Shown: positions 42,361-52,630, counted from the first letter of the stretch. The stretch is 53,287 nt of DNA from Minwuiaceae bacterium (GCA_028278525.1 JANQEE010000010.1:1-53287), one strand, 5' to 3'. Notes: generated from the letters alone by a model not told the origin. Program-made: numbers and translations.

Positions 42361-42924
42361 CTATTCCCGCTCGGCCGCGAACGGCTCGCGGGCGAAAATC
42401 CGCTGCACCATCGGCCGGAACGCCTCCAGCGGCATGGTGTCGTAGGCCGGATCGAACGAGGTCTGGTCCCACTTCTCGCAGAAATCGGCGCAGGCCTGGA
42501 AATGCGGGTGGCCGCGATAGCGCTCGCGCAGGTTCCGGTCGGCGCCGATATGGTGGAAAAAGTAATAGCCCTGGAACACCCCATGATGCCGGATGATCCA
42601 ATAGGTCTCCTCCGAGACATAGGGCTTGAGGATGGCGGCGGCGAAGTCGCCGTGGTTGCAGGGCGCGAGCCCGTCGCCGATGTCGTGCAGCAATGCCGCC
42701 ACCACCATTTCCTCGTCCGCCCCGTCGCGGTGCGCCCGGGTCGCCGTCTGGAGCGAATGCCCCAGACGGTCGACCTGGTAGCCCGCGATCGAGTCGGTCA
42801 GCCTGGCCAGTTCCGTCAACACCCGGTCGGCGGTTCCCTTGACGTGCTTGCGTTCGATGCCGTCGAGGAACTGATACTCCTCGTAGGTTCCGTCGGCCAT
42901 CTGCGTGAAACTGACCGTCTGCAT
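42361..42924 (-). CDS. HD-domain protein, PhnZ/TmpB-like candidate oxygenase
   Basis: This 187-residue cytoplasmic protein has an HD metal site: H56, the H80-D81 pair in AALLHDIGD, further histidines in NHGDF, IRHHG and FFHHIG, and aspartates in FDPAYDTMP. The size and stretches such as HHGVFQGYYFFHHIG and ERYRGHPHFQACADFCEKWD recall PhnZ and TmpB, mixed-valent di-iron oxygenases that break phosphonate C-P bonds, rather than HD phosphohydrolases. No other phosphonate gene is nearby. It lies 17 bases after metZ, so it may be co-transcribed and under the same SAM-II control. Confidence 0.75.
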   Translation of the reverse strand: MQTVSFTQMADGTYEEYQFLDGIERKHVKGTADRVLTELARLTDSIAGYQVDRLGHSLQTATRAHRDGADEEMVVAALLHDIGDGLAPCNHGDFAAAILKPYVSEETYWIIRHHGVFQGYYFFHHIGADRNLRERYRGHPHFQACADFCEKWDQTSFDPAYDTMPLEAFRPMVQRIFAREPFAAERE

Positions 42925-42941
42925 AAGGTCTCTCCCGGCGA

Positions 42942-44255
42942 TTAAGCGGCGGCGGACACCTTCCCGGCGGCGTCCAGCGCCCGCGTCAGATCGCCGATGA
43001 TATCATCGATATGCTCGATGCCGACAGACAGCCGCACATAGCCGTCCGAGACGCCGGTCGCGAGTTGATCTTCCGGGCTGAGCTGCGAATGGGTCGTGGT
43101 CGCCGGGTGGATCGCCAAGCTGCGCGCATCGCCGATATTGGCGACGTGGTAAAGCAGTTCCAGCGAGTCGATAAACCGCCGCCCGGCCTCCCGGCCGCCG
43201 GCAAGTTCAAACCCGACCAGCCCGCCGAGGCCGCCGTTCAAATAGGTGTCGGCACGGCGCCGCTGCTCGCCCTCGAACTGGCTGGGATGGATGACATTGG
43301 TCACGGCATCGTGGCCAGCCAGGAAGTCGGCGACCACCTGGGCGTTGCGGGTGTGCTCGCGAATACGAAGCGGCAGCGTTTCCAGGCCCTGCAGGATCAG
43401 GAACGCGTTGAACGGGCTGAGCGCCGCGCCGATGTCCCGCTGCAGGGTTACCCTGGCCTTCAGGATATAGGCGATCGGCCCGAGCGGCTTGGCCGCCTGT
43501 GCCCAGACCGCACCGTGGTAGCTCGGGTCCGGGGTGTTCAACGCCGGCTGCCGATCGGGATGCGCCTCCCAGTCGAAGTTACCGCCGTCGACGATCAGGC
43601 CGCCGATGGAGTTGCCGTGGCCACCGATATATTTGGTCGTCGAATAGACGATGACCGCGGCGCCATGGTCGAACGGCCGGCAGAGCACCGGCGCGGCGGT
43701 GTTGTCGACAATCAGCGGGATGCCGAACTCACGGCCGATATCGGCGACTTCCTTGATCGGGAAGACGGTGAGTTTCGGGTTCGGCAGGGTCTCCGCGTAG
43801 TAGGCGCGGGTCCGGTCGTCGGTCGCGCGGCGAAAGCCTTCCGGATCCTCCGGATCGACGAAGCGGGTCTCGATACCCTGATCCTTCAGGGTATTGGCGA
43901 ACAGGTTCCAGGTGCCACCGTAGAGGTCGGTCGAGCTGACGATATTGTCGCCGGCACGGGCGACGTTCTGGATCGCCATCAGCGATGCCGCCTGGCCGGA
44001 GCTCACGGCCATCGCCGCCGCCCCGCCGTCCAGTGCCGAGATGCGCTGTTCCAGCACATCGCAGGTCGGATTCATGATCCGGGTGTAGATGTTGCCAAGT
44101 TCCTTCAGGCCGAACAGGTTCGCGGCATGCTCGGTGCTGTCGAACTGGTAAGACGTCGTTTGATAGATCGGCACGGCGACGGCGCCGGTTGCCGGGTCGC
44201 TGCGGTAGCCGGCATGAAGCACGGCAGTTTCCGGATTTACGGTACTTTCAGTCAT
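42942..44255 (-). CDS. metZ: O-acetyl/O-succinylhomoserine sulfhydrylase (PLP-dependent)
   Basis: This 437-residue Cys/Met-metabolism enzyme makes homocysteine from O-acyl-homoserine and sulfide. It shows VPIYQTTSYQFDSTEHAANL, YTRIMNPTCDVLEQRISALD, the PLP aspartate in LIVDNTAAP (D184) and the Schiff-base lysine K208 in VYSTTKYIGGHG. The length fits the MetY/O-acetylhomoserine type better than the shorter cystathionine synthases. The ATG at 44253-44255 has GGAGAGGAG just upstream. A SAM-II riboswitch lies about 90 bases before it, so transcription or translation should fall when SAM is plentiful. Confidence 0.93.
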   Translation of the reverse strand: MTESTVNPETAVLHAGYRSDPATGAVAVPIYQTTSYQFDSTEHAANLFGLKELGNIYTRIMNPTCDVLEQRISALDGGAAAMAVSSGQAASLMAIQNVARAGDNIVSSTDLYGGTWNLFANTLKDQGIETRFVDPEDPEGFRRATDDRTRAYYAETLPNPKLTVFPIKEVADIGREFGIPLIVDNTAAPVLCRPFDHGAAVIVYSTTKYIGGHGNSIGGLIVDGGNFDWEAHPDRQPALNTPDPSYHGAVWAQAAKPLGPIAYILKARVTLQRDIGAALSPFNAFLILQGLETLPLRIREHTRNAQVVADFLAGHDAVTNVIHPSQFEGEQRRRADTYLNGGLGGLVGFELAGGREAGRRFIDSLELLYHVANIGDARSLAIHPATTTHSQLSPEDQLATGVSDGYVRLSVGIEHIDDIIGDLTRALDAAGKVSAAA

Positions 44256-44347
44256 AATTCGCTCCTCTCCGATATGCACTGGTTCCAGCACACCGCGCCG
44301 AGACGGAAAAACCACCGCAGCAGGGCCGGGCGGTTCGAGACGAGCCG

Positions 44348-44401
44348 CCTCTTTAGCTGGACTTCTTATGCGCCCGCAAGCTGGCACTCAAATCGGCGCA
44401 G
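44348..44401 (-). ncRNA. SAM-II riboswitch
   Basis: On the minus strand the aptamer runs CTGCGCCGATTTGAG, a short loop, AGCTTGCGGGCGCATAAGAA, then GTCCAGCTAAAGAGG. TGCGCC and GGCGCA form the 6-bp P1 stem, and the conserved elements GATTT, TTGC-GCGC, ATAA and AGCTAAA with AGG are in the same order as in the known metX SAM-II aptamer, an H-type pseudoknot. It precedes metZ, a classic target in alphaproteobacteria. The AGG at the end lies in the P2 pseudoknot region. Confidence 0.88.
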
Positions 44402-44406
44402 GGTGG

Positions 44407-44435
44407 TACCTAGGCCGTCGGGGCGGCATTGTCAA
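44407..44435 (-). promoter_or_regulatory. Sigma-70-type promoter of metZ
   Basis: TTGACA (44430-44435 on the minus strand), a 17-base spacer and TAGGTA (44407-44412) predict a start of transcription close to 44400, which is exactly where the SAM-II aptamer begins. Confidence 0.7.
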
Positions 44436-44534
44436 TTTTGCGATTCGCGTATTCTGTGAGCTTGATCACACTCCCCCTCAATACATCGGTAACGGCATGC
44501 TAACCTAGCTTCGCAAATCAGCAAGGAGACGGGC

Positions 44535-45509
44535 ATGGCGAAAGTGTTGGCTTACGGAGAAATCGATCCAGACGGGCGAGCCGTCCTGGCGGCGCGCGGG
44601 GGTATCGAGATCGTGACCGTCCAGGGCGACGATCCGGCCGGGTTCAGCCGGGAGATCGTTGACGCCGACGCGCTGATCCTGCGCTATCACCCGTTCGGGA
44701 GGGTCGATATCGAGCGGGCGGAAAAGCTGAAGGTCTGCGCCCGCTACGGGGTCGGCTACGACAATATCGATATGGAAGCCGCCACCGAGCACGGCATCCC
44801 GGTCGCCGTCGTCGGCGAGGCGAATTCCGTCGCCGTGGCGGAACACACCTTCTATCTGATGCTGACCGCCGCCAAACAAGGCATCAGGTTCGACCAGGCC
44901 ATGCGCAAGGAAGACTGGAGCTTCCGCACCCAAATCCCGGCCATCGAGCTTTGGCGGAAGACTATCCTGATCGTCGGCTTCGGCCGCATCGGCACCCGCG
45001 TGGCGGCCCGCGCTGCGGCGTTCGACATGGACGTCAGAGTTTACGATCCCCTGCTGCCGGCCGAAACGATTCGCGGCGCCGGCTTCACGCCGGTCGACGA
45101 CTTGGACGGCGCCCTGGCCGACGCCGATTACGTCACCCTGCATGCGCCGCTGACCCCGGTTACCCGCCATATGATCGATGCCGACGCCCTGGCCCGGATG
45201 AAGCCGGATGCCGTGCTGGTCAACACCGCGCGCGGCGGACTGGTCGACGAGGCTGCCTTGATCGAGAGTCTAGGGCGCGGCCATCTGCACGGCGCCGGCC
45301 TGGACGTGTTCGAAAACGAGCCCGCCATCGCCGGCAATCCGTTGCTCGAGATGCCGAACACCGTGCTGACGCCGCATATCGCCGGCCTGACCCGGGAATG
45401 CGCCGCGCGCATGTCGATCGTCTCGGCCCAGAACGCGCTGGACGGCATCGACGGGCAGCTTGAATCGGAATTGATCGTGAACCCGGAAGTGCTTTCGGCA
45501 ACGCGCTAG
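44535..45509 (+). CDS. D-isomer-specific 2-hydroxyacid dehydrogenase (PGDH-like)
   Basis: This 324-residue NAD(H)-dependent enzyme has the catalytic triad R233 (NTARGGLVDE), E262 (DVFENEP) and H281 (TPHIAGLT) and the nucleotide loop GFGRIGTRV (148-156). It looks like the short catalytic form of D-3-phosphoglycerate dehydrogenase or a related hydroxyacid dehydrogenase; there is no ACT domain. AAGGAGA precedes the ATG. It is divergent from metZ and is followed after 28 bases by a lactonase-like hydrolase, so the pair may process a lactone to a hydroxyacid and then a ketoacid. Confidence 0.9.
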   Translation: MAKVLAYGEIDPDGRAVLAARGGIEIVTVQGDDPAGFSREIVDADALILRYHPFGRVDIERAEKLKVCARYGVGYDNIDMEAATEHGIPVAVVGEANSVAVAEHTFYLMLTAAKQGIRFDQAMRKEDWSFRTQIPAIELWRKTILIVGFGRIGTRVAARAAAFDMDVRVYDPLLPAETIRGAGFTPVDDLDGALADADYVTLHAPLTPVTRHMIDADALARMKPDAVLVNTARGGLVDEAALIESLGRGHLHGAGLDVFENEPAIAGNPLLEMPNTVLTPHIAGLTRECAARMSIVSAQNALDGIDGQLESELIVNPEVLSATR

Positions 45510-45537
45510 AAAAACGGGAACAACAAGGGAGTCTCTC

Positions 45538-46341
45538 ATGTCGGGGAACGACGTCTACGAGGTTTACGCCATCCGCTACGCGACGGTCAGCGAACGCCAG
45601 CGCAAGGACAATTTCATTTTCGTCGACGCCCACGACGGGCCCATGCCCATCGATTTCTATGTCTGGGCCATCGTCGGCAAGGACCGGACCTTCGTGGTCG
45701 ACCTCGGCTTCTCCGCGGAGGACGCCGAGGCGCGCGGGCGGGTGCTGGAACGGAGCCCGGCGGAAGGCCTGAAGCTGGTCGGCGTCGACGCGGGCGACGT
45801 GAAGGACGTGATCGTCACCCACCTGCATTGGGACCATGCCGGCAATTACCATGAATTCCCGAACGCCCGTTTCCACCTGCAGGATCGGGAGATGGCCTAC
45901 GCGACCGGCCGGCACATGCAGCACGATGCGTTGCGCCGTTTCTTCGCGGTGGAACCGGTGGTCGGCATGGTACGCGAGGTCTACAACGGCCGGGTCGATT
46001 TCTATGACGGCGACGCGGAACTGGCGCCCGGCGTCAGCGTGCATCTGATTGGCGGCCATACGATGGGCCTGCAGGTAGTGCGGGTGAACACCCGCCGCGG
46101 CCAGGTCGTGCTCGCCTCCGACGGCGCGCACTTCTACGACAACATGCTGGACGGCAACCCGTTTCCGGTCGTCTTCAACGTCGCCGACATGCTGGCCGGC
46201 CACAAAAAGATCTACAGTCTCGCAGACTCCGCCAACCACGTGATCCCGGGACACGACCCGCAGGTGCGCGCCTTCTACCCGGCGGTCTCGTCGGAGGCGG
46301 AGGGCATCGCGGTACGGCTGGACGTGGACCCGACGCTCTAA
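45538..46341 (+). CDS. Metallo-beta-lactamase-fold hydrolase, AHL-lactonase-like
   Basis: This 267-residue protein has the di-zinc site HLHWDHAG (H95, H97, D99, H100), a further histidine in IGGHTMGLQ, an aspartate in LASDGAHFYDN and a terminal PGHDPQV. This ordering and length match N-acyl homoserine lactonases of the AiiA/AttM type. The natural substrate could equally be another lactone. It is co-directional with the hydroxyacid dehydrogenase upstream and its stop overlaps that of the convergent cupin gene by four bases. Confidence 0.88.
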   Translation: MSGNDVYEVYAIRYATVSERQRKDNFIFVDAHDGPMPIDFYVWAIVGKDRTFVVDLGFSAEDAEARGRVLERSPAEGLKLVGVDAGDVKDVIVTHLHWDHAGNYHEFPNARFHLQDREMAYATGRHMQHDALRRFFAVEPVVGMVREVYNGRVDFYDGDAELAPGVSVHLIGGHTMGLQVVRVNTRRGQVVLASDGAHFYDNMLDGNPFPVVFNVADMLAGHKKIYSLADSANHVIPGHDPQVRAFYPAVSSEAEGIAVRLDVDPTL

Positions 46342-46682
46342 AGAAACCGGTTCGGTTTCAGGAAGAAGGCGAGAATCAAGGCGCCGTTCGGCGACCGCGC
46401 GACGTGGCGGCTTTTAGCCGGACGCCAGACGAACTGGCCTGCGGTGGCAATGCCTTCGTCGTCTTCCAGGCTGCCTTCCAGCACGTAGGTCTGTTCGACC
46501 TCGACATGTTCGTGCAGCGGCAGTTCCGAGCCCGGCGCCCAGCGGAACAATGCGGTCAGGAGGCCGGTCTGCTCATCCTGCATCAGCACCTTAATCTCCA
46601 CGCCCGGATAGTCGGTCGGTTTCCACGACAAGGTTTCCGGATCGACGTAGCGGGACGCGAGGTCGCTTAATACGGTGGTCAT
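46338..46682 (-). CDS. Cupin-domain protein (ChrR-like)
   Basis: This 114-residue single-domain cupin shows LHEHVEVEQTYVLEGSLEDD, where the two histidines and the glutamate bind a metal, and the second motif FVWRPAKSRHVARSPNG. Similar small cupins are ChrR-like sensors or dioxygenases of unknown substrate. It lies 15 bases after the acyl-CoA dehydrogenase gene on the same strand, so the two are probably co-transcribed. Confidence 0.88.
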   Translation of the reverse strand: MTTVLSDLASRYVDPETLSWKPTDYPGVEIKVLMQDEQTGLLTALFRWAPGSELPLHEHVEVEQTYVLEGSLEDDEGIATAGQFVWRPAKSRHVARSPNGALILAFFLKPNRFL

Positions 46683-46697
46683 GATACTCCTCCCCTG

Positions 46698-48479
46698 TCA
46701 GGCAACCGCGATTTCGGTCGCCAGATCGAGCGGCACCGGCCGGTCGTCGAGCAACAGGTCGGCGGCGCGCTCCTCCCAGGCGTCGTCCCGGACAGCCATG
46801 GGATCGGCGGCGCTGAGGCGATGCTCCACCACCAGCCGGGACAGCAGCAGGCGGCGGGCGTCGCCACCGGCCGCGCCGGTGCGCGCGCCCTCCCACGCCA
46901 GCAGTGCGGCGCTGGCGGCGTTGTAGAGCGCCCCGGCGGCGAGACGGCAGCGCTTCTCCTGGGCCGGGTCGGCGGCGACGTCCGCGGCGAATGCCGCGGC
47001 GCGGTCGACCAGCCCGTCGAGCCGGGTGCGAAACTGGCCGGGGATCGCGTCGGCCTGGGCCAGACAGTCGTGCAGCGTATCGGCCAACGCCTCGTGCGCC
47101 CGAACCTTGCCGACGGCGCGGGTCACGACGTCGAGGGCGTTGATGTTGCTGGTGCCTTCCCAGAGCACGCCGATCTGGGCGTCGCGGACGAGACGCGCGT
47201 TGACCCAATCCTCGATATAGCCGTTGCCGCCGCGCACCTCCATGGCCCCGGTCGCGACTGCGAGATTGTCGCGGCAGGCGCGGAACTTGTAGAGCGGCGT
47301 CAGGATGCGGAGCAGCGTTTCCGCAGTCGCGTCGCCATCGTTGGCCGCGCCCATCACCTGGACGGTGAAGGCATAGAAGGACAAGGCCTGTTCGGTCGGC
47401 ACCATCAGCTTCAACAACTGCCGGCGCATCAGCGGCAGGTTGACGATCGGGCCGCCGAAGGCGATGCGGTGGCGCGCCACCTGCATGGCTTCGTTCAGGC
47501 AGCGGCGCATCATCGCCGCGGCGCGAACGCCGTGCGACAGGCGCGACAGGTTGACCTGATCCATCATCTGCTTGAAGCCGTTCTCGACATCGCCAATCTG
47601 CCAGGCAAACGCACCCTCCAGCCGGATCTCGCCGCTGGCCATGGAGCGGGTGCCCATCTTGTCTTTCAGACGGGCGATGCGATAGCTGTTGCGGCTGCCG
47701 TCTTCCAGACGGCGCGGCATGGCGAACAGGCCGAGGCCGCGGGTCCCTTCGGGCGCCCCCTCCGGCCGCGCCAGCAGCACCGCCAGATCGGCGTCGGTGT
47801 GGGAGCAGAACCATTTCTCGCCGTGCAGACGCCAGTTCTCGCCGTCGCGCCGGGCGACGGTCTCGATGGCGCCGACGTCGGAGCCGCCCATCTTCTCCGT
47901 CATGAACTGGGTGCCCTTCCACATGACGCCTGGGTCCTGCGACAATAGGCGCGGCAGCAGTTTCTCTTTCAGCGCATCGCTGCCGTATTTGCCGACGATA
48001 TAGTTGGACGTATCCGATACGCTGACCGGACACATCAGCCCGAACTCGCCCTGCACGAACAGGTATTGCAGCGCATACTTCGCGATCGGCGGCATCGGCG
48101 TTTCCAGGCCGAGCACGCCGGTACGGTGGCTGGCGGCGTGCAGGCCGAAATCCGAGTAGGCGATCCGTTCCATCTCGCGGTAGGCCGGATGATACTCGAT
48201 CCAGTCTTCGTCGCGGCCGAACCGGTCACGCGCATGCAGAACCGGAGGATGCCGGTCGGCGATCGCCGCCAACTCGTCGAGCCGGCCACCGGCCAGCTCG
48301 CCGAGCCGGTCGAAATGCGGCGCCATATGCTCCAGCAGCGCCGGATCCATGTAGAGCCCCAGCAAATCGCGGAGGCCCCGGTCGACCTCGTAGAAATTCA
48401 TACCCCGGCAATCGGGCGCGATGTTATCGGGCTGGTGCGGTTCGGTTATTTCGGCGCGGTCGGCGGCACTCATCGGCAT
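46698..48479 (-). CDS. Acyl-CoA dehydrogenase family protein (long form)
   Basis: This 593-residue flavoprotein has the acyl-CoA dehydrogenase core: PVSVSDTSNYIVGKYGSDAL, WKGTQFMTEKMGGSDVGAIE, FAD-binding regions and the terminal IGVLWEGTSNINALDVV, in which the glutamate of WEGTSNI marks the usual substrate-base region. The protein is longer than the normal 380 residues, with an N-terminal extension and an extra C-terminal helical domain of about 130 residues, like AidB or DmdC relatives. The substrate is unknown. It is followed by the cupin gene and is divergent from the NUDIX gene. Confidence 0.9.
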   Translation of the reverse strand: MPMSAADRAEITEPHQPDNIAPDCRGMNFYEVDRGLRDLLGLYMDPALLEHMAPHFDRLGELAGGRLDELAAIADRHPPVLHARDRFGRDEDWIEYHPAYREMERIAYSDFGLHAASHRTGVLGLETPMPPIAKYALQYLFVQGEFGLMCPVSVSDTSNYIVGKYGSDALKEKLLPRLLSQDPGVMWKGTQFMTEKMGGSDVGAIETVARRDGENWRLHGEKWFCSHTDADLAVLLARPEGAPEGTRGLGLFAMPRRLEDGSRNSYRIARLKDKMGTRSMASGEIRLEGAFAWQIGDVENGFKQMMDQVNLSRLSHGVRAAAMMRRCLNEAMQVARHRIAFGGPIVNLPLMRRQLLKLMVPTEQALSFYAFTVQVMGAANDGDATAETLLRILTPLYKFRACRDNLAVATGAMEVRGGNGYIEDWVNARLVRDAQIGVLWEGTSNINALDVVTRAVGKVRAHEALADTLHDCLAQADAIPGQFRTRLDGLVDRAAAFAADVAADPAQEKRCRLAAGALYNAASAALLAWEGARTGAAGGDARRLLLSRLVVEHRLSAADPMAVRDDAWEERAADLLLDDRPVPLDLATEIAVA

Positions 48480-48574
48480 CTCACTATTCTTGAGCTGGCG
48501 GCATCGGAAACGCGACGTCGGGACGGTATACTACCATAGCCGGCCCGCCGGGTTGGCCAGGGCAGGAAGACGGC

Positions 48575-49198
48575 ATGACCCAATTGAATGGCGACGAAGT
48601 ACGCCGGCAGATCGGCGCCCGCATGGCCGGGTTCGAAGCCAAAGAACTATCAGATTCCGGCCGCAAGCGCGCCGCCGTGGCGATCATGATCGTCGATACG
48701 GACGAGGGGCTTGGCGGCTTCGTGCTGACCAAACGGTCGCCCAGGCTGAACACCCACTCCGGCCAATGGGCCCTGCCCGGCGGGCGGGTCGACGCCGGCG
48801 AAACGGTGATCGAAGCCGCCTTGCGGGAGGTGGAGGAGGAGGTCGGCTTTCAGGCAGCGCCGGAAGCCGTTCTGGGGCGGCTGGACGATTACCCGACCCG
48901 GTCGGGCTACCTGATCACCCCGGTGGTGCTATGGGCCGGCCCGGACGCTGCGCTGGATCCAAACCCGGCGGAGGTCGCTTCGGTGCACCGCATCCCGTTC
49001 GGCGAACTGACCCGGTCGGACTCGCCGGAATTCGTCACCATCCCGGAAAGCGACCGCCCGGTTGTCCGCCTGCCGATCGGCAACAGCCTGATCCATGCCC
49101 CCACCGCGGCAGTACTGTACCAGTTTCGAGAAGTCTGCCTGTATGGCCGCGCAACCCGCGTCGACCATTTGGAACAGCCGGTCTGGGCGTGGAAGTAA
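48575..49198 (+). CDS. NUDIX hydrolase, CoA pyrophosphatase-like
   Basis: This 207-residue protein has a full NUDIX box from G70 to F92 (glutamate E76, then REVEEEVGF) and, just before it, the pattern VLTKRSPRLNTHSGQWALPG that marks the CoA-pyrophosphatase (NudL/UPF0035) group. It would split CoA or acyl-CoA into phosphopantetheine and 3',5'-ADP. It is divergent from the acyl-CoA dehydrogenase gene, which fits a link with acyl-CoA turnover. Confidence 0.9.
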   Translation: MTQLNGDEVRRQIGARMAGFEAKELSDSGRKRAAVAIMIVDTDEGLGGFVLTKRSPRLNTHSGQWALPGGRVDAGETVIEAALREVEEEVGFQAAPEAVLGRLDDYPTRSGYLITPVVLWAGPDAALDPNPAEVASVHRIPFGELTRSDSPEFVTIPESDRPVVRLPIGNSLIHAPTAAVLYQFREVCLYGRATRVDHLEQPVWAWK

Positions 49199-49224
49199 GG
49201 CCCGGCGTACCGGACCGCCAACCT

Positions 49225-49653
49225 CTAGACGATCGCGACGAGTTCCAACGCGAAGGTCAGATCCTCGCCGGCCAGCGGATGATTAGCATCCAAAGTCGCC
49301 TTGTCGTCGGTCAGCCCGACCACGGTCAGGCGCACAGGCTCGCCGTTGGGGCCGGATGCCTGTAGTTGTCCACCGACCTCCAGGCCGATCTCCGGCGGGA
49401 TCTGCTGGCGCTCGACCTCATGCACCAGATCCTGGTGATGCGGGCCATAGGCCTGGTCCGACGGGATGGTGACCGACTTGTTGTCGCCCGCCGCCATGCC
49501 GACGATCGCCTGCTCAAAACCGGCAATCAAGTTGCCGTCGCCGATGGTGAATTCGATCGGATCGGCGCCATGCGACGAATCGAACTGCGAGCCGTCTTTC
49601 AGCGTCCCGGTATAATGAACCTTTACCGTGTCACCGCTCTTCGCCTGGGTCAT
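49225..49653 (-). CDS. FKBP-type peptidyl-prolyl cis-trans isomerase (SlyD-like)
   Basis: This 142-residue protein has the FKBP core VKVHYTGTLKDGSQFDSSHG, IEFTIGDGNLIAGFEQAIVG and an inserted-flap region. It lacks the histidine-rich metal tail of E. coli SlyD. It helps folding by isomerising prolyl bonds. The ATG at 49651-49653 has AAGGGAA upstream; the longer frame adds 22 residues with no ribosome site. Confidence 0.92.
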   Translation of the reverse strand: MTQAKSGDTVKVHYTGTLKDGSQFDSSHGADPIEFTIGDGNLIAGFEQAIVGMAAGDNKSVTIPSDQAYGPHHQDLVHEVERQQIPPEIGLEVGGQLQASGPNGEPVRLTVVGLTDDKATLDANHPLAGEDLTFALELVAIV

Positions 49654-49777
49654 GGCATTCCCTTCATGATTTGCGGGCAATCTAGCACGCGCCGAGGTGG
49701 CGTAGGGATTATTCGGCATGGGTAAAGAACTCTCTGAACTTGGTCATCGGCTCGTTTTGCCTCAGCGATGAGATGAA

Positions 49778-50071
49778 ATGAGAAATCTGCCGCACATCGC
49801 TGGCGTTATCCTGTTCTGCCTCTGCTCTCACGCGGCTAACGCTTGCCATGGCCCGGCGATGGAGACACAGACCTTTTTGAAGGACATTCCCGAAGACGCT
49901 TTGTCTGAAGAGATGGTTGGGTCTGTGGAAATCATTGACACGCAGATCGTAAAACCCGGTCGGATCCGGGTCTTTTTCGGGAATTGGACGGGACTGCCCT
50001 ACGAGCAGTTCTGGACCGGAGCGCTGCGCGAGCGACAACCGTCAAGCGGTCCGCGGCATCGGGTTGCCTGA
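49778..50071 (+). CDS. Short exported hypothetical protein, possibly truncated
   Basis: This 97-residue protein starts MRNLPHIAGVILFCLCSHAA, a convincing signal peptide cut near NACHG, and then LKDIPEDALSEEMVGSVEII. The last 25 residues (RERQPSSGPRHRVA) look out of frame compared with the start, so it may be a shortened copy of a longer periplasmic protein. The local sequence is less GC-rich than its neighbours. I do not recognise the family. Confidence 0.5.
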   Translation: MRNLPHIAGVILFCLCSHAANACHGPAMETQTFLKDIPEDALSEEMVGSVEIIDTQIVKPGRIRVFFGNWTGLPYEQFWTGALRERQPSSGPRHRVA

Positions 50072-50084
50072 CGTTCCAAGCGAA

Positions 50085-50107
50085 GGGCGGACCAAAGCGG
50101 TCCGCCC
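50085..50107 (+). terminator. Stem-loop after the short exported gene
   Basis: GGGCGGACC (50085-50093) and GGTCCGCCC (50099-50107) form a perfect 9-bp stem with a 5-base loop, 13 bases after the stop at 50071. A T-containing tail (GGAGTTCTCT) follows. Confidence 0.6.
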
Positions 50108-50145
50108 GGAGTTCTCTCGGCCGGAATCGATTCCATGCTCGGCGA

Positions 50146-50179
50146 GAAGGTCCTCGACATTACCTAATCGAGGACCTTC
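50146..50179 (-). terminator. Stem-loop terminator of katG
   Basis: GAAGGTCCTCGA (50146-50157) and TCGAGGACCTTC (50168-50179) form a perfect 12-bp stem with a 10-base loop, 9 bases after the katG stop. There is no clear T run. Confidence 0.65.
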
Positions 50180-50188
50180 CCACTCAGA

Positions 50189-52381
<2,193 letters not shown>

Positions 52382-52393
52382 TCAGCGCGAGTT

Positions 52394-52408
52394 TTAGAAT
52401 CGTTCTAA
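52394..52408. promoter_or_regulatory. Fur-superfamily box 1 upstream of katG
   Basis: TTAGAATCGTTCTAA is a 7-1-7 palindrome with one mismatch (arms TTAGAA and TTCTAA). It overlaps or directly follows the katG -10 region (TATATA or TATACT on the minus strand), a position that would block transcription. PerR and Irr sites of alphaproteobacteria have this form. Confidence 0.7.
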
Positions 52409-52419
52409 GTATATAGTTT

Positions 52420-52434
52420 TTAGAATCGTTCTAA
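52420..52434. promoter_or_regulatory. Fur-superfamily box 2 upstream of katG
   Basis: This is an identical TTAGAATCGTTCTAA, with starts 26 bases apart. It sits over the katG -35 region (TTGTTA, 16 bases before TATATA on the minus strand). Two identical boxes around the promoter point to tight repression relieved by peroxide or a change in iron or haem. Confidence 0.7.
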
Positions 52435-52540
52435 CAAGGGGATCACGTAGGTTTTACCGATCCGGCGGACCGAATGCCGGCGAGCCGCGGAGCGGCCGTT
52501 CGGAAGGTATCGGCAGGTAACGCGCTGCACTCGCGTGGTA

Positions 52541-52630
52541 TGGCGGTGGGGGTGGGATTCGAACCCACGGTACGCGCAAGCGTACAACGGTTTTCGAGAC
52601 CGCCCCGTTCGACCACTCCGGCACCCCACC
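52541..52630 (-). tRNA. tRNA-Ser (anticodon CGA)
   Basis: The minus strand reads GGTGGGGTGCCGGAGTGG through the D arm, GGCGGTCTCGAAAACCGTT with anticodon CGA, a long variable arm (GTACGCTTGCGCGTAC), the GGGTTCGAATCCC T arm, and CCCCACCG plus an encoded CCA. The acceptor stem GGTGGGG/CCCCACC is perfect. It decodes UCG. It lies between katG and rplU. The spacer 52435-52540 shows nothing else. Confidence 0.97.

Noticed and set aside
49709..50038. A 109-codon minus-strand frame between the FKBP and katG genes
   Set aside because: The opposite strand encodes a clear signal peptide over the same bases, and this frame has none of the features of a gene.
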